Assembly: GCA_036924285.1 (NCBI GenBank)
Contig: JAYKYS010000006.1
Span: forward strand, 25,828,001-25,892,000
Origin: Asterella californica
Lineage: Eukaryota; Streptophyta; Marchantiopsida; Marchantiales; Aytoniaceae
Reading direction: 5' to 3'
DNA length: 64,000 nt
How positions within the stretch are numbered: the first letter of the stretch is position 1; every line of letters starts with the position of its first letter. The notes beneath the pieces are model-generated. The model saw only the letters and a program-made list of their open reading frames with translations, did not search any database and was not told the origin of the DNA. Below, one piece after another: positions 1-11,236 of the stretch. Both the position numbers and the translations under genes were made by a program.

Positions 1-1186
1 GAATGAAAGAAGGGTCCCGCTGGGAAGGCCACGGGAGAGACGTGTCCCCGCGAAAGAAATATAGGCGGAGAAGAACGGGTGGCTCTGGCGGACCTGTAAA
101 TCTTCTTGCTCCCCGACAGACCGAGTGAGAGCGAAACGACTCGAAAGCCTTCACACCCCTCTTACATTGTCAGTGTTCGCTCTAGGCACGCTTGGCTGGC
201 GGCACTGGCGCGCGACTCCTTCCGCCTCTTGCTCTCTCCATCCCAGACAGACTACATACATACACACGGAGGGAAAAACACTCCAGCACTCGCTTTGGCT
301 CTCGAGCTCTCAAGCTCTCGAGCGCACTTGCTCGCTCGCCTTCGCCTGTGCCTTGCATCTCGTCTCCTTCTTTTCTGTCACTTTTCTTACCCCAAGTGCT
401 GTCATCGATACCCTGGCAATTCTTCTTTCCTGACCTTTGCCGGTCCAGCCGATTCTTACAAGCCCCGTGTAAGTCACGTAGGCAGCGTGATCATGGAGCA
501 TGAGGAGGTAGCTGTTGTTGGCTGGCTGCATATCACTTCAACCTCGGTGCCCGCAGCTTCCTGATTGGGATGCGCTAGACGTTGTCTCCTTCTCTTCTCG
601 TCCTCTTCTTGGTTTCTGTTGGCTGGCCTCCTCGTCTGCGCGTTCTGCCTCTCTTGGAAGTACCGAATTTCTCATTGTTCGGCACGGGAAAGGAATTAAC
701 TGATCCGAGCGTATGATTAATCGTCTATTTCAAACTCCGGTTTTGTCTTTCTGCGGAAGCCGGAACAGAGAGCGTGAGAGTGCCATCTGCTGCTGCTGGT
801 TCTCTAGAGACGTTCCAGCGACTGATGCATCCCGGAAGTAGTGGACAATGTTCGTATCTGTGAGCGAGAAGAGTATGAGAAGGTGGGTGACACATTCTCA
901 GTGGGGGAATGGTCTGAATAAGTAGGAGTTTATTATGGATAGCTCGTCCATAGGAGATAGTCTACATGGCAGGATCGCTCGGTCTGTCGAAGGAGGAGAG
1001 ATTTGAAATTTACTGTCGTAGGAGGATTGACGACACCAGCAGCGGCTGCAGCTGCTCGACTCTGAATAGTTCGGGGGTCTTGTTCACGATTCGTAGGCAG
1101 TTGGAAATGAGATAGAAAGCAAACGTATTCGACAGATATATCGATTGGACTTGTATTTATTCCGGTGGAACTGAACGAGAGATAAG
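1..1186 (+). promoter_or_regulatory. Upstream region and probable 5' leader of the MAKR-like gene
   Basis: No convincing protein-coding frame is seen; short open frames overlap in several phases and look like leader uORFs or chance. The tract is fairly GC-balanced and pyrimidine-rich around 200-450, as in plant 5' UTRs. A GTAAGT splice-donor-like site lies near 468, so a spliced leader is possible. An in-frame TGA at 1172-1174, just before the ATG at 1187, separates this region from the coding frame. I could not place a TATA box or a transcription start. Confidence 0.45.
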
Positions 1187-2857
1187 ATGCAGCTGACTGG
1201 AGGCGTCGACTGGCACGACCTCGACGGAGATGGTGGTATCAGGAGATTCGACCCTCGGGAGGAGCTGGCAGCCTTCGGTAGTATACCCTCTCGAGTAGGG
1301 ACGACAGTTCAAGACAGGAGGTCGGCAGATTTTCTTCCCGAGCGCGAAATGTACTTCGACATGGACGTTGCTCTGCCCTTCCACTGGGAGAGCATCACTG
1401 GAAAGGGTCACAAGCTTTCGAAATCGACCGATTCTCAGGACTTCGAGTTCAACATGTCTGGTAATCCTGCTGAGCCCGTCGACAAGGAGCTCGAGATATC
1501 CCCCGCAGATGACCTCTTCTACAAAGGTCAGCTCCTTCCACTCCACTTACCGAAGCGATTGCAGATGGTGCAAAAGTTGTCCTCGCATAAACAAGCTTCG
1601 CCCCCTTCTTCAAGAGATAAGGGAGAACCCTCTGGTGTTACCGTCTCTTGCTTCTTCCAACCCAGTAGTCTGAAATACAGCGCTCTTGGATTGGATGAGA
1701 GCTACTTGGGCTCCGCACTCGTCAATTCTCGAAGTTCCAGCTTCCACTCCCAGGGTAGCAACAACTTCTGGGAGTCTGATTCCCCGGGGGACGTTGACAC
1801 TGGAGACAGCAGCTCGTCCCGGGACTCGTCGGGTAGCTCACAAGATGCGTGCGTACCCGACAAGCCGAGTCAAAGAGCAGCGAGCTTCGAAGATCACATC
1901 GCTTACAGCAGCCATTGCAGCAGCAAAGACAGAGGGTATTTCCAGCAGCGTGAATTTTTCAGTAATCACAACTTGAGGGGCGAGAAGTCTCTCTTCTCGT
2001 CCTGGCTCAGGTCACCCTTCAAGTGGAAAGTGTTCTTCGGTCTTAGGAGGACTTCGAAGTCTAAGAATGAACCCTCTCTCAAGGAGACAGTCGATGATCT
2101 CACGGACGGACGGGCTAGCGGTGACAATCTCAGCAAGAAGAAGCTTCCCCGGGAGGCTGCTCCTCCTTTGGAAGACTTTCCGAGTCTTAATTTCTCGCGG
2201 ACATCGAGGCCATCGAGTTCCCACTCGTTCAGCTCTGAGAAAAAACCTTCTAGTAAGAAGGAGTTGTTGTCGTCGTCGTCTTCGGCTGTAAGCGAGTTAC
2301 CCCACAGCGGTTTGCTCCTCTTCCCTCCTTCCGACGGAGGGTTTGCGAAGGAGAAGCTCGATTCCTCAGAACGATCGGTGTCTGCATCCAAGGCCCGTGA
2401 GAGTCTTCAGAAGTATCTGAATATTCTCAAGCCATTGAACGGGAAAGGACCACATAAGGCAGCCGACACAGCAGATTTGAACACCTACAGAGTGGTAGAT
2501 ATCAGGGCCACGACGTTCTCTGGCAATCTCACAGCTTCTCCCAAGCACTCGGCCTTCTCTGCCGGTCTGCCGTCCCCAAAAGCATCATTTGCGAAAAGTA
2601 TGTCATCTCCCAAGCCGTCGTTTTCAGAGAAGAAGTCCCCCGTAATGCAGTCTCTATCCGGGAACCTCAGAGTCCCTTCATTCTCCCGGAGCTCCAAAGC
2701 TTCGATCAATGCCGGCAACGTGGCCAGGGCCGCTTCTCCTAGTCATAGTGGGGTGCTTCCCAGTAGCAGTCCCAGTGCTATGGCTGAGCTTCACAGTGCT
2801 ATCCAGGGAGCAATTGCTCATTGCAAACAGTCTCAGGCTAAGGGGGATCCCAAGTAA
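1187..2857 (+). CDS. Membrane-associated kinase regulator, MAKR/BKI1 family
   Basis: A single exon of 556 codons. Near residues 105-131 it carries the family signature SPADDLFYKGQLLPLHLPKR followed by LQMVQKL. The end (about residues 531-549) is AMAELHSAIQGAIAHCKQS, which matches the C-terminal receptor-kinase-interacting helix of BKI1 and MAKR proteins. Between them lie Ser-rich, probably disordered stretches and a basic/aromatic patch (about 271-293, SWLRSPFKWKVFFGLRR) of the kind that attaches these proteins to the plasma membrane. Known family role: bind receptor kinases such as BRI1 or TMK at the membrane, inhibit or relay signalling, and leave the membrane on phosphorylation. The start is supported by an in-frame TGA 15 bases upstream. 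Its length exceeds many angiosperm members (about 300-450 residues) because of the Ser-rich linkers. The specific partner kinase is unknown. Confidence 0.88.
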   Translation: MQLTGGVDWHDLDGDGGIRRFDPREELAAFGSIPSRVGTTVQDRRSADFLPEREMYFDMDVALPFHWESITGKGHKLSKSTDSQDFEFNMSGNPAEPVDKELEISPADDLFYKGQLLPLHLPKRLQMVQKLSSHKQASPPSSRDKGEPSGVTVSCFFQPSSLKYSALGLDESYLGSALVNSRSSSFHSQGSNNFWESDSPGDVDTGDSSSSRDSSGSSQDACVPDKPSQRAASFEDHIAYSSHCSSKDRGYFQQREFFSNHNLRGEKSLFSSWLRSPFKWKVFFGLRRTSKSKNEPSLKETVDDLTDGRASGDNLSKKKLPREAAPPLEDFPSLNFSRTSRPSSSHSFSSEKKPSSKKELLSSSSSAVSELPHSGLLLFPPSDGGFAKEKLDSSERSVSASKARESLQKYLNILKPLNGKGPHKAADTADLNTYRVVDIRATTFSGNLTASPKHSAFSAGLPSPKASFAKSMSSPKPSFSEKKSPVMQSLSGNLRVPSFSRSSKASINAGNVARAASPSHSGVLPSSSPSAMAELHSAIQGAIAHCKQSQAKGDPK

Positions 2858-5800
2858 TTGGGGACTTGGGAATCATGGCCATTGACTGATTGGGCCCAAA
2901 AGTAATGCAGTGTTGGGGAATCAGGCTTGTGTAATACGAGGAGGGAAGATTAGGTCATGACACCATACATCGTCAATTATAAGTGACGTGCCTGTCACGA
3001 CGAGAGAAACGAGCGAGAAGTGAGAGTGAGAACGGAGTTCATTGCAGCCGTTCGTACTATCGTTCGTTCGAGACAGCGGAGGTGGAGGATCTGGAGCGTG
3101 AAAGATCTAAATATGAATCATGTATATCGAGTGAGGAGAGGGGTAGAGAGGGAATGTAGTGTACAGTAGTGCTGCGCTGATCGTTCACCGTACCGTGGGT
3201 GAGTGTGTCAGTTCTTCAGTTTTTCGTTCTCTTCTTTTAAGTTTCGTCAACGAGGCATTCCTCCTTTGTAGCTCCCATCGTGGAATCCGGATGTCTGAGG
3301 TCAGAGAGTCCATTCGAGGAAAGGAGAGCTTCGACTTTGATGAAACGAACTGGCGGATAGGAGGTCGCTGGCTTGCTTATCTCGGGCACCAGCGCAAGAG
3401 AGACCGAGCATTGTTGAGTCGAAGGCGAGCAGATCACTCGGCTACTCACTCCATGCAACAGACAACTTAAGCGACAGCAACTTCACCTCGTTCTGAAGCG
3501 GAAACAGCCAGGTCCAACTGACCGAAGGATTGGTCGTCTGCTGAGTGGTATCGAGTGAGTGTCCCGTCATGTGATTAAACGGACCGGACTTTCGTACCGA
3601 TCAATCAGAAGTCTCGAAGGCAGAGCATAAGTGAAGCGGCAGCTCTCGTGCTGTTGCCTGGACTTCTTGTCCTCTGCATGAGCTCTTGGCCTGAGCACGG
3701 CACTAGCGATTTGTTCGTCCGTCTAGTGTGTTGCTGCTAGCTTCCATGTACGGCAGATCCCAACCGATTCCAAGCTCGAGGCTTCTCACTTCTGCCGTAA
3801 CGAAGCACGCGTTGACGCATGCCACCATCCCACTTCGCTGAGGAGGAGTTCGTTATTCTTCTGCAGAGTACCAGAGAGAGGTAGAGTCCGTTGCGTCAGT
3901 ACGGATTGTTCTTCACTGCAGTTGCAGTTTAGGATCCCTGGATCTCGATCAACCGTCTCACCTGACATAAGTAGTGTCTACCATTGGTATGAAATGCAGT
4001 TAGCAAAATCAGATCAGAGCAGATCTTGAACTAGCCACCTCAAGGCGAGTCGATTGTCATGAGATACGGGTGTTATACGCAGTGAAGTAGGAAGTTCACA
4101 CGTGAAGCTCGCTCATTTCATCGATTCGACGTCTGGGTAAAGGATTTGAGGGTTGTTAGAAGAGGAGGGTCTAAGCGGGTACCATGTGGTGTACGGACTT
4201 CGTTGGCTGAATTGCAGCCGCTGGTCTTCTTATGGCACCTTGTAAAATTTGAGAAGATTTGTCAAATGTAGAAATGAAGAGGATGATTATCTTCTTGGAC
4301 GGAACATCCGGCTATATTATATCTAATGCGTCGATGGGTTTCTGTTTTCACCACACTTCGCCTTGGGCAGCTTGGCTCCTCTCAAGTTTCACCGCGCGCA
4401 GTTCCTGCAGAGTGTATGTCTGATCGCGGTGGAGTTCCGGTTTGTTCCGTCTGTTCTGAGTTTGACCTCAGAATTCTGGTTCTTTATAGCTGTACTACCT
4501 AATGGGTGGCTGTCTGGTGTCCATCATGCTCTTTTATATACGTTGCTTCATCTTCTGGAGGAGACATGAGTGGCTGTCTGGTGTCCATCGTGCTCTTTTA
4601 TATACGTTCTTTCGATCTTTGGAGAAGACATGAAACAAGCAGAAACTGCAGGGGTACTGGTTACTGTCCTCGAAGTTCAGTGGAATACTCCCCGGTGTAC
4701 TACCCTCCGAGAAGTCGTGCAACATCGGGAATGAAATGAGGTCTAACTCCAAGGCATACCGAATGTCCAGCATGCTGTAGGTTTCCGCACAAGGAGTGCC
4801 GGAGTGCAACTGTGTTTTTAATTGGACACGATCCGGATACAACAAACTGTGTCAAACGCTTCGCGGCATGCCATGCTCGGTCATCAACCTTGGTATGAGT
4901 ACAGGTGAAATATGCACTCAGTGTCGCAGTTCTCACAGTTCTCTTTCCAACTCGGAGACATGTCAGGCAACCAGCCCAAGATATCAAGCTTCTAGCAGCA
5001 ACCAGTTCACCTACTGTTGAGCTGAACTCGAGTCGCTCGCGCCAAACCCCATCAGCTCTTCTCCCTCGCTCTCGGTTTCGTCATCTCGTACGAATTTCTC
5101 GAAGATCGAAGATGTACATCTCCAGGAAGGAAGCCTCGTTCGTCCCTCCTCATCCAAGGCTTGAAAGTACTCAAACAGAATAGATCTGGTCTGCTTCGCT
5201 TAGATTGCTCCCGTACTTAGCAAGCAGCAGACATTTTCTGGTTTCTCGAGCTCCGAAACATGACTGAATTATCTACCTAGTATTTTAGTACCCCCCTTCT
5301 CACTCAAAGTGCACCTTCAAATCACGTGTTTCTGTTTCGGGAGTTGGGCTTTGCGGATGCTGCACACTCACGCTTCCTCCAATCCAACCCGGCGGAATGC
5401 ACTTTCCCGGAGTGTCAGAGTCGCATCTTTAGATGCTCCGTCCGGCAGAATATGCACTCTTGCGTGACTTTTGCGTGCCGCCCGAGCGTCGACGTTTGTT
5501 CCGAGTCCCGTCACCATCCGTCCTCTCATCCGGTTCTTTTGATCCGGTAGACCTGACTGACAATCGTCCTTCGACGAGTTGCTCAGCGTGACGTGATACC
5601 ACCGAGCATACTAGGTCGAAATTGGTCGATATGACCTCTAGTGGCAGGTGATTCTGCTGCAAACTCAACAGTAGGACCTTGTACCAGGAACGGAATCTTT
5701 TTCCGCGAAAATTCTCCACTCCCTCCCGCATTCCGCAGAAACAGTGTGCGCGAACATGGTGCTACTGTAGTAGTACTGACAGGCGCTGAGCAAATTGTAT

Positions 5801-5930
5801 CTACTGGACACTACAGTTCACTGCATGCAGCGTATGTCAACTTTGCCATGGATCGTACCGACCAAATTCCTAGCACTTCCACCAACGAGAGAGACTTCAA
5901 CTGCACAGTAGAATTTGCTTGATCACACCC
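2858..5930. other. Gene-like flank without a recognisable protein
   Basis: About 3 kb with base composition similar to the MAKR locus, unlike the AT-rich DNA after 5,930. Only short open frames occur and none shows a known motif. It may hold a long 3' UTR, a non-coding transcript or a neighbour's leader. The left part probably includes the MAKR 3' UTR. At 5,918-5,962 a 15-base direct repeat (GCTTGATCACACCCC) marks the transition to repeat-like DNA. Confidence 0.5.
4507..4634. repeat. Two tandem 64-bp units
   Basis: TGGCTGTCTGGTGTCCATC starts at 4507 and again at 4571. The units are nearly identical for the first 40 bases and include a shared CTTTTATATACGTT segment, then diverge slightly. No coding meaning is apparent. 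Confidence 0.85.
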
Positions 5931-5944
5931 CCAGTAGATCTTTT

Positions 5945-6260
5945 GAGCTTGATCACACCCCTGACTGGTTATTATAGGTAAAACCAGTCACTTTGTGATG
6001 TTAGTAATATGACACTGCACACATTAAATTTTCTAGCATGTATAGTCTAACATATCTTTATTGTTAAATATTTTGAATTACAGCGATATTTAGTCAAGGT
6101 TGAAAGTACTGAAATGATGAACTAAAATAAATAAAAAGACTAGTTCTATTGTCGATAACTTATCAATATATGATTAAGCAATACATCACTAAGAAAGGTG
6201 TTATCAAACTCAATGAACCTACTGGGGATGTGATAAAGCAAATTTCTGTACTTCGCTAAG
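5945..6260. repeat. Diverged dispersed repeat, related to 51,360-51,610
   Basis: The order of short matching blocks (CTTGATCA, CCTGACTGG, TTACTTTGT-like, TATGTTAGTA, AAGCAATACAT) is the same here and near 51,363-51,600, in the same orientation. Divergence is high, so this is an old repeat. No open frame is shared. Confidence 0.5.
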
Positions 6261-7717
6261 TAAAACGATAGATATGAAGTTAGACCTCGGGACTGATTTG
6301 CTCACTGATTCTCTAATGCCCCCACTCCCTTTCAGCTAATCCATTTTCATCAACCAACTCTCTCTCTCTCTCGTTCGTGCTCTTCTTCGTACGATCTTTC
6401 TTCTCGTCCTTACCAGCATCCACATGCTCAAGACTGCACTCAACTATCCAACCACTTCACTTCACTTCACTTCCCCACTGGTTTGGTTTCCTGTACTCTG
6501 TGGAGTGGGGTACAAACTCTGTCCTTTTAGGACAAGGTATAATCTGTTGCATGTTGACTGTTTGTTCTATACATTTCTTCTATCGAGCTGCCGGGTAGCT
6601 ATACATGAAGTCCCTTCTTCTTGTAGACTGCAACTGTGATTTTGGAGTTGAATATCACAGGATTAGGCATGGAACAAACTCCCCTTTTGTAAGTCCCATT
6701 ATAAAAATACTGTTTAGTTATATAATCCTAGATAATTAGATATTCGAATTATATAACCATATACCACTCTATGGTTTCTACTTAATCTGATATTTAATGC
6801 TATATTTCAGTCTATGATTAATGTATAAACAAAACCTTTTCCTCAATCCTAACTCCTTCACAGAAAAAGAAAAAGAGAAAAAAAAAGTAAACAAAAAGAA
6901 AAAGAAAACTTCGTTATGCTTGTCTTATGAAGGTGGTCAACTAACTATAAGTCGATTTGCAATAATTGTCTTACTGACTACTAACTACTACTACAGAACA
7001 AAAGACCGGGAGATGAGATTGTAGGACTTGAGGTTGAGATTATCCTCTGCTAAGAGAATCTAAGGGGGAAGAAGGAGAAGAAAGAGAGTGAGGCTGCCTG
7101 CCCTCTGCGTACTTACATTCCTCTCTTTTCCCTTTTCCCCTTTTTCTCCTCGACTCTCGTAATCCTCAACTGTAAATATGAACTTTTCCCGTTAAGCGGG
7201 TGGATTAATTAGATTCACTGGCGTACCTCCTCCTCCTCCTCCTTCGTTGACCTGCCAGCACGGTCATGAAATCTGTCGTTTTGTGAGTGATGACGTGCAG
7301 CTGAGGTGGGACCCGCAGAGAAACACGTCACGGGAACCAAAAGAGCCTCCTCCAGACATCCAGACAAAGAGGCTCATCCATGATCCACATGCCCCACTGA
7401 CACATTCGCAGAATGAAGGGCATACGTGGAAAAGAAGTACGGTTCGGAGACGGTAGTATAAACAAGCCATTATTATTTACCGGGCATATGTGTTCAAGTT
7501 CTGTCTGCCGGTAGTTTTCGCCGTCGGCCGGGAAATCAAGTTTATCCCCAGAGCACAAGCCGAGAAGACGTTCTCAGCGCCAGAATAATAATAATAAAAT
7601 AATGCGGGGATAGGTAAGCAGAAGGCAGAGACTTTATGACCATCACCTTCACTATGTAATGTACATAAATTAAATAACAAGAAAAACAATAAATAAGTTA
7701 ATTAAATATACTCTTCC
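6261..7717. other. Intergenic DNA, no gene supported
   Basis: Contains a CT microsatellite (about 6,358-6,373), an A-rich run (about 6,860-6,910), a polypyrimidine stretch (7,095-7,160) and a TCC run (7,227-7,244). 7,245-7,560 is more GC-rich and could be a leader or exon remnant, but no protein motif is visible. Confidence 0.5.
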
Positions 7718-7805
7718 GGGAAATGTTAGGGACTCCCTTGTTTTGTTATGGAGTTGTCCCACCTCCAGGAAAAGTCTTCTGCTGGGGGACTCCCTAACAT
7801 TTCCC
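7718..7805. repeat. Inverted repeat, 20-bp arms, 48-bp spacer
   Basis: The left arm GGGAAATGTTAGGGACTCCC (7718-7737) is the reverse complement of 7786-7805 except for one pair. The arms could be facing ends of two small transposons or one short hairpin element. Confidence 0.8.
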
Positions 7806-8464
7806 TCCCACACATCCGGAGCTTCTAAACTCTTTAGAGCATCCCCACCGGCTCTCCAAACGCCATACTACTTTTCTCCAACTTCCTTCCATATTTCATC
7901 TTCTAAAGAGAAGGTCAATATGTAAAGATCTAATTTATTATTTAATTTTTATTAAAAATTAAGTTATAATTGAATAATTGATTAAATATATATTTTCTAT
8001 CAAATGATCGGACTTATACTCTTTGAAGCAAATGACTCTATACTTCTCTTATTGGTTATGTTGTGATCTTCTTCCATCTCCAAGTCTGGTTAACATTTAA
8101 GATTTTAAATAATTTTGACTTTTCTTTTCGACGTGGTACACAATTTCTGTTTTTATATTTTATTTATATTTGTCCCAGTAACACATAATCGAGCAAAAGT
8201 TCCACATAACTTAATATTGCTTGCATATTCTCACCCTTTATTCCCACCGGATTTACCAAACGTAACTCTAAAGTAACGATCGCTAAATGATCATATCTTA
8301 TCTATCATTTTGCTGTTTCACCTGAAGTTTCACCTGCCTCCTCAATATCTTTTAGCATTCGTGGTAAATATTTCCAGTGATTTTACTTGTTAGAAATTAT
8401 TTTTTCTTTTTCTTTCTTATTTCCACTCTATATTCAAATTTGCTCCAAAAACATTAGGGAGCGA
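7786..8464. mobile_element. Candidate MITE (about 680 bp, AT-rich)
   Basis: It starts with ACTCCCTAACATTT and ends with AAACATTAGGGAGC, an imperfect terminal inverted repeat of about 12 bases. A CCCACCGG...CCAAACG motif sits near each end (about 7,843 and 8,240), as in plant MITEs with repeated subterminal motifs. There is no coding capacity and the target duplication is unclear, so the call is tentative. Confidence 0.35.
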
Positions 8465-10689
8465 GGAGGAGATGTTCTTATTCTCTATTGTAGTTGAATT
8501 TTTGCTATGCATTTGCATATGTAAACGTCGATTGAGAAAGAACCCCAAAAATGACAAAACAAATAAATAATTTATTGTTTTTCTTTAACTTCACATAAGA
8601 TTTAATATTTACTTCTGAATTACATAATAAAATATAAAATTAGTTTATCATTTTCTGCTTAAACTTCAAATGGATATTTAATATATATTTATATATATTT
8701 TAATTTATCTGCTGTACCAAACCATAGGCTCAACATTAATTCATCACCTTGTTTTCTCTCGAGATTTACACTTGTACATACTTTTCCTTTGAGTTTTAAA
8801 CCCCGAGTATGAGTATAAATGTAGGAAAGAGAATAATCTTTTTCCTCCATGTATATTTTGAGTCTAAAAAAAGAAAAAAAGATTCTTTTTTCTCCAAGGA
8901 ACCTCGAAATCTTCATTTTAACATTTCTCTGTAAGTATCAGTAGTTTGTTTTCAGATGAATCATATTTGTAAAGTTGGAGAACAGTTTTAAGTTGATTCT
9001 TTATTTCACAAATTCCAAGTTAGTATCAATACTTACTCAAAGTCTATTTTCTGCATAAAAGTTAAATTTCTCACTGAAAGCAAACCCACAAAATAAAGTT
9101 TTGTGGGTCACGCAGAGCACTTGTAGTCATACTGGGGCTTTCACGTATTGCTTTTGTAACTATTTACTTTTACGTGCCGCATTGGATTAGCAGCAAATAA
9201 AGAATCATAGAAACCGTGTCAATATTCTTGTTATCATGGGAGGCTATTTTAAACCTCAGACAGAAACTGAAAGTAGAAAAGGAGAAGCAGACGGAGAAAC
9301 TGCATGTTTATACTGACACTATTTAAATAACTAAAGTAAAGTAATAGTTCTGGAATGAGTTTAGGGTTTAGAGAATCTTTTTTTCTTTCCTTTGTTTCTC
9401 GGACCGTCTAGTGATGTCACATTTTAGCAGTTCTCATGTGTGAGAAACATACTGCAAACATTTTCTTCCAAACATACTGCAGACTATTTCTTAAACCAGA
9501 GAAGAGGTCTTTTTATTTTCTAAGACATTTTGATTTAAAAATATCATCTTGTTATTATTGTACTGATCTCAGTTTGTTATCTCCATCAGAGAGAGAGGTT
9601 CTTTTTTTCTAATGCATTTTGGTAAAAATCATCATCTTGTTATTATTGTACTGAGCTCAGGTTGTTATCGCCACTAGAGATAACAAGCACCTTAAGCCGA
9701 TAGACTACAATCCCACATAAGGCAACAAGCATCCTAAGCATGTCAAAATGATCAATTTTGAGTCCAGAGACCCTAGACGTTTAGCTCTCAATTGCACCTT
9801 CTCATCACTATGCTATCATGAACTGATGATAAATTACTATCACGTCCATTAATAAACATGTCCTACTCAATCTTCAGATCCTCTGCTTGATTTTCTCTGC
9901 CTTATCTGGATTCACGCATGAAAAGAGATAAATTGTGGCACCACTAGACAACCTCTTTTTCTCCTTCCAGTATATGTATAGACTTTAAAACAACCTTACG
10001 TGATAATTAACTAGAACATTCAGCACTTAAAGGTTTTTGGAGTTCTATGATTCTTGTATTATTTCTTGTAATGTTCTATCAAAATATAGAAGAGTGAAAT
10101 ATCTTGGGGTTCACTTCGACCTATTTTCTATACAACTTGCGAGTCAAAGCATAAGTTTAGTATTTTATTTATTTATTAATTAAGTATAAAAGAAGAAGTA
10201 TTTTCTAAGTAATAATATTATTTTTCAATTTTATAAAAATTATTTATTTATTTATTTCAAATATTCAAAACATCATAATTATACACTTATAAGCTTGTAG
10301 TATTGTTACAACTAGCCATCTCAGGATTTAGCTTTGTTATTGGGTGGATGGAGTTGTTTGAATGGAGAAAGTTGTATTAGGATGTAGTGCACAATCTCTT
10401 GGTGGGTCCAAATGGAGTGGATGGCCTCAATGGTAATTTTGTGATTATTGGATTGTTTGACTTAAGTAGATTGGTATGACATGTGTTGATCATGAGTTAG
10501 TGGAGTCACATCTTGATTTGTTGTGTAGTTCGTGTCCTGATGTCAAGATGTGGTAGTACGGTTTTTAGTATAGACTACATGGATGGCTCAACAGCCACAC
10601 CTTACGAGCTTTGATCTTATCAAGGACTTATCTTTTAGTGGCTGGTGTCATTCATGCACCTTATCTTATTGTAGAGCCCACTTTTTCAA
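8465..10689. other. AT-rich intergenic DNA, no gene seen
   Basis: Many TTTATTTA-type runs (for example 10,150-10,260) and short repeats; every frame is rich in stops. A 10-bp inverted repeat, CACATCTTGA/TCAAGATGTG, lies at 10,507-10,552. The GAAGA-rich element begins at about 10,690. Confidence 0.6.
9518..9690. repeat. Tandem duplication, about 88-bp unit
   Basis: CATCTTGTTATTATTGTACTGA occurs from 9545 and again from 9633, with matching flanks (CTAAGACATTTTG and CTAATGCATTTTG). It consists of two diverged units. Confidence 0.75.
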
Positions 10690-11236
10690 TTTTTGATAGA
10701 AGAAGCTTGAAATATAGGAGTTTGTAGAAGAAATAACGAAGTTAGAAGAAGAAATAGCTTAGTTTTAGTAAAAAAAAGACTTCTGAAGAAGAGTCTTCGG
10801 AAGAAGAGAAGAACCTTCGACGAAGATCTTCGGGAGAAGACCTTTCCAAGAAAGACCAGAACGTATATCGTCAGAACATTCTCTTCACGAATGGTCTGAG
10901 CGAAGACGAACTACCTACCCAGAAAGGGACAGGAACGATAAGCGGCGTGGGCGAAGATGAGATTGCGCATGCCCTTGTCAGGTCAGAGGACAAGCAATCA
11001 GAGGCGACTTCGACACGTGTGAGAGTTTGGACCGACCTATATACTAGGAGAATTGACTCATTTCTCACATTCTCTCTTAGCGCTCACCCTAATCCTCACT
11101 TGCGCACGATCGATTTGAGCGAAGATTATCAAATTAGGCGAAGACAATCAGTTTGGGGCGAAGGTTAACTTGAGCGAAGACAAGCAGTTTTAGACAAAGT
11201 TCATCTCAGCCAGCTAGCAATCTTCGTCTGATCACG

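Noticed and set aside
106..564. 152-codon frame in the MAKR leader
   Set aside because: Two other frames are open over the same stretch; composition of an untranslated leader; no domain.
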